Origin: Sanderia malayensis
Lineage: Eukaryota; Cnidaria; Scyphozoa; Semaeostomeae; Pelagiidae
Assembly: GCA_013076295.1 (NCBI GenBank)
Contig: RQOL01000531.1
Span: 372,001 to 436,000, forward strand
Reading direction: 5' to 3'
DNA length: 64,000 bases
A program made the position numbers and the translations under genes. The notes below the pieces were generated by a model, which made no database searches, was not told where the DNA came from, and saw only the letters and a program-made list of their open reading frames with translations. Positions 57,401-64,000 of the stretch are shown here, in pieces (position 1 is the stretch's first letter; each line of letters begins with the position of its first letter).

Positions 57401-60172
57401 TTAAAGGCTTATTGTTTTTTCACTTACCTTATCCGGCAGCACCAATTTACAGTAACATTTAAACCGCAATGGGACTAAACACCCCCTCCTTTTAATCGTA
57501 TTTTCCAATAAACAACGTTCTGGATGATGTGATCATGACCTTGGACGTTGATTGGAGGCATCGAGTCGAGGCTCGTAATTTATACGAAGAAGTTTCCAGT
57601 GTGATGGACTAAGTATCTTGTTCTTGTACCTTTCGATACCCGATATAAAAACGTTTTTGGTTATTTCCTTCAAGGTTTGTTATGAAGGATTTCGACTATA
57701 TTTTTAAAATTGACGAATCGAGATGAATTTGAAATTAATGATCGTCATCTTTTCATTTTCTTCTTCAGAAGGTACTGGTAGAAATGAAACGGAGTCATTA
57801 AAAAACGAAACCGCACCCGGTAAAACAGATAATGTGGACAAGTCGAACTGTACGACAGATAGTAACTCAAACCAATGTGGTTGTGGTATGTAATTCAGTG
57901 TTTTACTACCTTTTCTTTGTTTTGTCAAGCACATTGTTCTTTTTCTCAGAATGTGATGCAGTGAACATTCCTTCTCGGATACCCGTTGTGTTGTCTTGAA
58001 TCTCGCTTCTTGTCGAGAAAAAGGCCATCAAATATTTTAATACCCTCCATGTCCACCAAATTTAAATTTCCTTTTGAAGTTCAAGAGGCACCTTAGGTAC
58101 CCAATGAGATATGATATGAAGTAATGTCCAATTTTTATTGATAATGACCCCAACATACACTTGATGATTCGTTCCCATTCGCTCGCTTTCGATGACTTTC
58201 GAGGCAACCCATGTATCACCTTTTTTAACAGAGAGCAGGAACCGAGAGGGTGCTCTCTCCCCAAGTTCTTCTTTGTCCATTTATGTTTATAATGAGATAT
58301 TTCTGTAGTGGAAAACGTGCAGGGTTGCAAAACTTTTCCTGGGGTCTCTGCTCCCGCCTCCCGGGTATGTAAAACGTTTTAGCGCCAAGAAAATATTTCG
58401 AAGATTTTTGAAAAATTATTTAGAATTATTTCATTAAAAATTGTCAACAGAAGTGAACAGTAGAACAATCAATGGAAACACGAGTTCAGATGGTGACGTA
58501 ATTAAAGATGTCACATCAAGAGCAAGTGAATGTTTACATAAGAAAACACCTGGTCATTGTTAGGGAGGTTTACTTCTTTATCTTAAACTTGAAAACTATA
58601 GGTAGGACTTGCCATAATTTTTTATCTTACTTTCTAAATAGCTGAAGGCGTACAGTAAACAATTCTATATCTTCCACTGTGTTTGCAAGTTTTTTAATTG
58701 AGCTATTTTGAATGGTTTCTTTCAGAGATATCATCGTTATTTTTATTCCCTCGTCCTTCTTCGGTCTTTTCCAGGTTGTTCTCCGACTGTTCCCCGTTCC
58801 CTCTTTTAGTAAAAGCCCGGAATTATCGAGTTTTCTGAATCCGTCATATAAATGTTTCATTTTCAAAACTGCTTTATTCTCAAAATCTTAATAAGCAGTC
58901 TAAACATGATTTGTATATTTGTCTATATTTTAAGCTGCCACGCAATTGTTATTCTTTATTCCGCGTTTTTTTATACAAACTTGGTTTAGCATTTGGTCGT
59001 AACGGTTTCTTACTTGGCTTCTTATTTTCGGAACATGGCAATACTTTCTGGACTTTTTAATGAATAATAAACACGTTTCTTATTGAAATAACGTGCACTT
59101 GCAACACTTTATTTTTGTAAAATTGTTGTTTTGTCAGACTTTGCTGCTTATAATAAAATGTTTTGTTCATTAATTTGTAGCTAACTAATTTCTTTTTTTA
59201 GGTACATGCTGTGGTTGTGGTTGCAGCTGTAGTTGCAATGCACCTGCTCCAATTTATTTGAATATTTTCAGCGCTGGAAATGTACGTATATAATTTCATA
59301 CCTAAAAATACTTTATCAACATGTTACAGATTAAAAAGCCTTGTAGCCATGGCTGCGTTATTAAAGAATGCAGTAGAACTTCGATGAGTTAAGAACTGAA
59401 AAGACGTTCTGTATAGTTAACGAGAGTTCGAATTATCTAGGTCATACATGCTCATTTAAAATGTCAAAATCACGCAAGATAAAAATATTTTTGACACATT
59501 GAGGAATTTGATTTAAGTGATTAGGTGATCCATGGAAGTTAGCTGTAAATTTTATTATTTATTATACAGTATTTATTTTTTCTGTGCAGAACTTTGTGAT
59601 ACAGACTACACAATTAAAAGATAAATCAGAAACTTCAAATGATGTTGATGGCACCGACCGTGACAACTCGAACCCGACTGAACAGTACTTGAACTTGAAT
59701 GCAAATAGTCCAGCGCAAATGACAACGAAGGAAATGATACAACTCATCAAGGTAAGATTCTAATATGACTGCAGAATAATTTAATGCAGTAACGGTAATT
59801 TCCGACTAGAGGGGGCTAGGGAGCTTAACCCACCAATAACAACAATTTGTTTACATAAAAATTGTACAGAAGGCTGAAAAATGCGTCAACATCAATAAAT
59901 TAGCCCCCATTTTATGGGCCACATTGTAAATTAGCCCGCTCAATATTTTTGAAGAAGATACGGCCCAACTATGTGATCAGCTGCTTTAGATATATTGCAT
60001 TCCTATAAGATTTGAAAGTTAGATAAGATTTAAGAGTAATAATGTTTCCATACTGTATGTTTTATATTTACAGTCAAAGACTTGTGGAGGCTCAATGAAC
60101 GAAAATACATTGAAATTGCTTGAAGCAGTGCTGTCGTCGTGCAAGACAAGCAACAAAAAGACAAACTTGTAA
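54427..60172 (+). CDS. Secreted protein with two von Willebrand A domains
   Basis: Ten exons: 54427-54493, 54795-55436, 55694-55762, 56626-57240, 57327-57395, 57769-57885, 58451-58492, 59202-59281, 59590-59751 and 60074-60172. They sum to 654 codons (653 residues). Exon 1 encodes a signal peptide (VFLATLALVGLALA). The first vWA domain (exon 2) lacks a normal metal-binding DxSxS motif (DAMVIFEIPNE). The second (exon 4) has DSSNS, TRIDLAL and ITDGRQ and should bind a divalent ion. Thr/Asn-rich linkers follow, then a short Cys-rich block in exon 8 (TCCGCGCSCSCN) and a hydrophilic tail. vWA domains mediate extracellular adhesion or matrix assembly. Exons 2-7 are all phase 1-1. Alternatives: exon 2 may read through to a stop at 55564, exon 4 may have its own start at 56559, and the donor of exon 7 is uncertain. 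Confidence 0.82.
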
Positions 60173-60286
60173 AGATTTTTTAAGCATGTGAATCTCAAAA
60201 TGATTGTTGCTTTCAACGAATAGGTGGTATATCAAATGTATAAATAACACGTTATTTTAAGTAATAGCACATTGATTTATTGGTTA

Positions 60287-60292
60287 AATAAA
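60287..60292 (+). promoter_or_regulatory. Polyadenylation signal of the vWA gene
   Basis: AATAAA, 115 bases after the stop codon and followed by a T-rich stretch. Confidence 0.55.
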
Positions 60293-60372
60293 TATTTTTG
60301 TAACTGTATGACTGTTTCTGTCAAAGTATAGCTCACCGCGTCACGGAAGCTCCTTCACAGTAACCGGGAAAT

Positions 60373-60803
60373 TTTCCCGTATTTGTGAAGGGCCCGGGAG
60401 CTTATTTCACAAAATTAGGTGGGCGCTTATCGGAGGGTCAGTTTAAAGAGGGGGTGCTTATTTATACTTTTCAATATCGATGCCCTTCTTCATCAATTAT
60501 GCTCTTCGGATTATTTTCAATATCGATATCAAATGAATTAATTTTTACTTCTCGGTTCTCATCTTGACATTGCATTCGTTCTCAAACCAATAAAATTCCC
60601 CCATCTGATTAACTTCTAACGTTTTCAATGCAATTTTGACTTTACAATAAAATAAGAATGCTAAAAGTCTACCAATCTCCCTGGGTGGCTGATAGAGGGG
60701 ACCCTTATTTCACACCTTTTGATTTTAGGATGGGTGCTTATTAGATAAACTTGGTTAAAAGAAGGTGGGCGCTAATTAGAGAACGTATACGTACGGTGTA
60801 TTT
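60373..60803. repeat. Degenerate G-run repeat region
   Basis: Imperfect units such as GGGAGCTTATTTCAC, GGTGGGCGCTTAT, GGGGGTGCTTATTT and GGATGGGTGCTTATTAG lie beside both edges of an AT-rich core. The right edge contains an imperfect CGTACGGTGTA. This looks like an older relative in layout of the 52-kb MITEs. Ends and target duplication are not clear. Confidence 0.5.
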
Positions 60804-61490
60804 TAATTTTTCATTCCAATCGATTTCTTTGTTGCTTCATTCAATTCAATGTTGATTTGGATTTGATGCTGTTGACGTTGTCGCTCTTTTTGTTTGTTGA
60901 ACTTTGACAAATGGAGTTATAAGCTGAGCTAGGAAAGTTCGCGTGATATTCTGGGTTTTTATGACACAATTATTCATTCAAATTTCTAAATAGAATAAGC
61001 ATTCGACTATTATTGGTGATGTGACATTGAAGAGGAGAGTGGATTCGTGTTTCGTATAAAACAGACATGGACACTTGAAAACAGAGGACGTTATCTCGGA
61101 AAACTAACATAGAAAAGGGAACATCCAAGCATCTGAACTCTGAAATCGATAGAAACGCTAGAAAAGACAATAAAACGTTGGTAAACAAAATTGCTGGCAA
61201 GTTTTCCCTCACAACTTTTCACAATTTTCCTGAACCATAAGACCTTGATACGTAGATAACTAATTTTGCGCAGATGGTTGAATAAACAAACAACTGCTTA
61301 TTGTCTCTTGCTAAAAACTGTATTAATCAAGTTGTTATACCAAAGTCTCCTTTAAACTTGTGTACATGCATTGACTTCCTTCAATAATCGTGTTTATTTG
61401 TCTTATTTTATTATCAACCAAAATTAGTCTTGAGCGTGTCATGTTTTGAATTTTGGTCAATTCAATTTTCTTGCTATGCTAGGGAATAAT
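60804..61490. other. Intergenic DNA and upstream region of the PCGF3-like gene
   Basis: No gene recognised; promoter and 5' UTR of the RING gene presumably lie here. A TTTTCTTGCTATGCTAG acceptor-like site ends at 61482, nine bases before the chosen ATG, so an upstream non-coding exon is likely. Confidence 0.45.
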
Positions 61491-63536
61491 ATGGAAATAC
61501 AGGTGAAAGTGACATGGTTGACAGAATTTTTATCCTGTGGTTTGTGTAAAGGATATCTTATTGATGCTACAGCCATAACAGAATGTTTGCATACATGTAT
61601 GTTTCATGATTTGTTTCCTTCCAGCTTTTTAATTTCTTCTATTTCAATCTGAATTTAGCATGCAAATCATTATTGGCATTTATTGATGTTTATTTTTTCA
61701 TTTTCCAGTTTGTCGAAGCTGCATTGTCATATATCTCAAAGATAAGAGTACTTGTCCAACTTGTAAACTGCTAATTTCTCAAAGTTCAGCCTTAAATTTC
61801 ATAAGGTATAGTCTTTCTTTTGTCAAGTAATTCATCTTATGTTTGTATTCTTTTTTTTCACTTTTACTTGAACTAGGATATTTGATTGTAGACAAGACAG
61901 AACAAAGCAAGATCTTGTTTACAAGCTTGTTCCACATTTAAAAGAAAGTGAGTTGTTTTTTGAATATTCAAAACATGTTTTTAGCAAAGCTAAATAATCC
62001 CTGGATTAAAGAACACCATGCGACCAATTGAAGCAATAAATCTTCAAATCTAGTTCAACACATCAAGACTCAAGACATCAATACTTTTTTATTCTAAGAA
62101 TGAATATACGATATCTTGATTTGAATTTATACGTTTGTAGAGGAAAGTGAACGTGAAATAGAATTCTATTCTAAGCTTGGACTTCCAGTTCCAGAACATA
62201 AGAATTTTGGTGGGTGATATTTATGTTACCTTTTTCTTACTTTTACATTAACATTATATTTGAAATTATTTCTGATGCTTTTAAATTTTCTTTCCGGTGT
62301 ACAGAAAATTTTCTAAATTAAACTATATGCATATGAATTTTTCTACTTCAGAAATTTCTAAGTAAAATTATTCCTGTTTATTCAGACCACTTTCTCTTGT
62401 AGAGCCTGAAAATATCGTATCAGAAGGAGATGGTGAGACAGCTAATTTGCCTCAGACAGACGCAAAGGAGGAATGTGAAAAGCCAACTGCCATTAACAAT
62501 CAAGAAGAGCACATTGCACTTTGCCTTGAGTATGATAGGTAATTTCTATATTCATTCTAAAATATTTTCAACTTTGATTCATCTATTTCATTTTCAATTA
62601 TTTAATAGGTACTTGTTTTAATTTGATAGTTTTTGTTTGTTCTTACTTATCAGATAGTTGATTCAATCCAGCTATTGTAGTATATTCAGATACCTTCTCT
62701 GTATTGTGTTTTTTAACTGTAACTAACTTTGTCAATTATTTTTCAGGCCAAAAGATCCAAAGAAGATACTTAAGGTTTTTTGTGATGTTTTCTACCTTAT
62801 TAAAGTCAAAACTCCATGACTAAATCAAAAGTTTCGGGTTGTGTATAAAGCCAAGGTTAAAAGGGTAGGGTATAATAGGGTATAATCATAATGGTATAAT
62901 TTTATAACAAACTAAAAACCCTTTCCCTTGGAATGCTTTATTGAAAATTTGTAAGTCAACCAAAAATTGTTTGTTGCTCTTTACATCATCATTTCTTGAA
63001 AGCTTTTGAAAAATAAGATTTTTATTTCATCTTTCAGCCTCTAAAGAGAAAATATTTGAAATGTTCATCATATGCAACAGTTGGTCACATAAAAAAGTTC
63101 ATATCTGGTAAGCTTAAACTGAAAAGTTGCAAAGAGGTTGATGTCTTGTGCAATGATGAAATATTGGGAAAAGATCATACTCTGAAATTCTTAAGTGTGA
63201 CAAGATGGAAACTTAAGGTGAGCTGGTTGATATAGCATCTGAAGCCAAGTTATTTTTCATTGTACCATGTTGTTTTGAGATTCAAGTAAAATAGTTGTTG
63301 AATAGTATGAAACATCAGTATCAGCTGATTTAGAAAACAGAATGCAGAAAATTAATACTTATGCAAAATGTAATATGTATGGATGTATGGATTATAGCAA
63401 AATGTATGGATTCTTCTGACCATACTGTATATCTCAATCCTGTGGATGCTTTTGTCAGTTAAACATTCTCCTTTTTACTTTCTAGACAAAGCCATTACTA
63501 CTTCACTATCGTCCTAAAATAGAACTTTATCACTAG
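61491..63536 (+). CDS. PCGF3: PCGF3-type Polycomb group RING finger protein
   Basis: Eight exons: 61491-61596, 61709-61805, 61892-61947, 62141-62209, 62403-62538, 62747-62774, 63038-63217 and 63486-63536. They sum to 241 codons (240 residues; human PCGF3 has 242). The RING domain comprises CGLCKGYLIDATAITECLHT, FCRSC and CPTCK. Next is the DRTKQDLVYKLVPHLKE helix typical of PCGF proteins, an acidic linker, and a C-terminal RAWUL ubiquitin-like domain (VDVLCNDEILGKDHTLKFL, then RPKIELYH at the end). PCGF3 pairs with RING1 in variant PRC1 complexes that ubiquitinate histone H2A; this role is inferred from the family. YLIDAT and the LLLHYRPK end favour PCGF3 over PCGF5. The ATG at 61491 gives the family's usual short leader before the RING. 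Confidence 0.95.
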
Positions 63537-64000
63537 TATTCATTTCATAGTAAGTTTTTCCAAATACTTTAATGCAATGTAAATAATCATAAATGTTTCT
63601 TCAATATTAGTTAAGCAACATATATATCTATCTACATTTTATTACACTGCACAATTTGTTGTTTAACACTGCACAACTTGTTGTTTATTGTTGTGTGCAT
63701 TGTGTACACCTTGATTGGTCAGTGTGTTCATGCTTTGAATATGTGCACTTTTTATCAATTTTATATTATTATCAAATAATTTCAAATCTCAATGAACATT
63801 CTTTTATATACCATTTATTCTTATTTAATTTTTAAATTATCTGTTTTGTATATATTTTCAAATTGATGTACCTCGTTAATTGATAGCTTTTTACACCGAC
63901 TTTATTCTACTACTCCCAAGTTTGCTTTCAAGCCATTTAGAGCCACGTCTTAAGGAATGACAAAATTGATAATTGATGCTTTTGCACAGTTATATTAGTA
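63537..64000. other. 3' flank of the PCGF3-like gene
   Basis: AT-rich 3' UTR and downstream sequence. It contains a short direct repeat (ACTGCACAA with TTGTTGTTTA) at about 63647-63690. No further gene is seen. Confidence 0.45.

Noticed and set aside
58037..58330. Two overlapping minus-strand frames inside a vWA-gene intron
   Set aside because: Located between well-supported exons, no domain, and no splice signals supporting a nested gene.
59375..59440. AGTAGAACTTCGATGAGTT as a Tigger/pogo element end
   Set aside because: Only one end is suggestive and no inverted partner was located in the intron.

Overview
The window is nuclear DNA from an animal: AT-rich, intron-containing genes with GT-AG introns, orthologues of conserved bilaterian and cnidarian proteins, and many transposons. 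A Hox-like ANTP-class homeobox gene, an intronless class A receptor and the mix of gypsy, hAT, ISL2EU and MITE-type elements suggest an early-branching metazoan, most likely a cnidarian. That placement is an inference, since no gene here fixes the species.

Host genes, left to right: a WDR54-like WD40 protein (minus, 1.3-6.7 kb, C-terminus not found); a ZRANB1/Trabid-type OTU deubiquitinase (minus, 13.5-17.7 kb, six exons, complete); an intronless rhodopsin-class receptor (plus, 33.2-34.6 kb); a three-exon Hox-like homeobox gene (minus, 42.4-44.8 kb); a secreted protein with two von Willebrand A domains (plus, 54.4-60.2 kb, ten exons); and a PCGF3-type Polycomb RING protein (plus, 61.5-63.5 kb, eight exons, complete). 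I checked splice phases by hand; the four multi-exon models described as complete sum to whole numbers of codons. These genes are functionally unrelated and no operon-like logic is visible.

Mobile DNA fills most of the rest. At 7.2-9.7 kb lies an ISL2EU-type DNA transposon with AT target duplications, about 262 bp inverted repeats, a broken THAP-DDE transposase and a SAP-domain remnant. At 20.7-26.1 kb lies an apparently intact Ty3/gypsy element (minus strand) with two 318-bp LTRs that I read as identical and an ATTA duplication. Decayed gypsy copies lie at 26.7-29.5, 35.7-38.5 and 51.2 kb, a LINE reverse transcriptase fragment at 10.5-10.9 kb and a hAT transposase relic at 40.2-41.3 kb. About a dozen short inverted-repeat elements have recognisable target duplications: TA, TTA, TAT or 7-8 bp.

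The most informative observations come from the mobile elements. A filled site and its empty duplicate lie 1.2 kb apart (52.9 and 54.5 kb), which proves a TTA-duplicating element. A G/C-run MITE sits in a TA inside a dead integrase gene. Several otherwise unrelated TA-flanked elements share one layout of iterated G- or C-run units next to their ends. In the host genes, a GC-AG intron in the WDR54-like gene and a splice acceptor that doubles as a possible signal-peptide start in the vWA gene merit checking.
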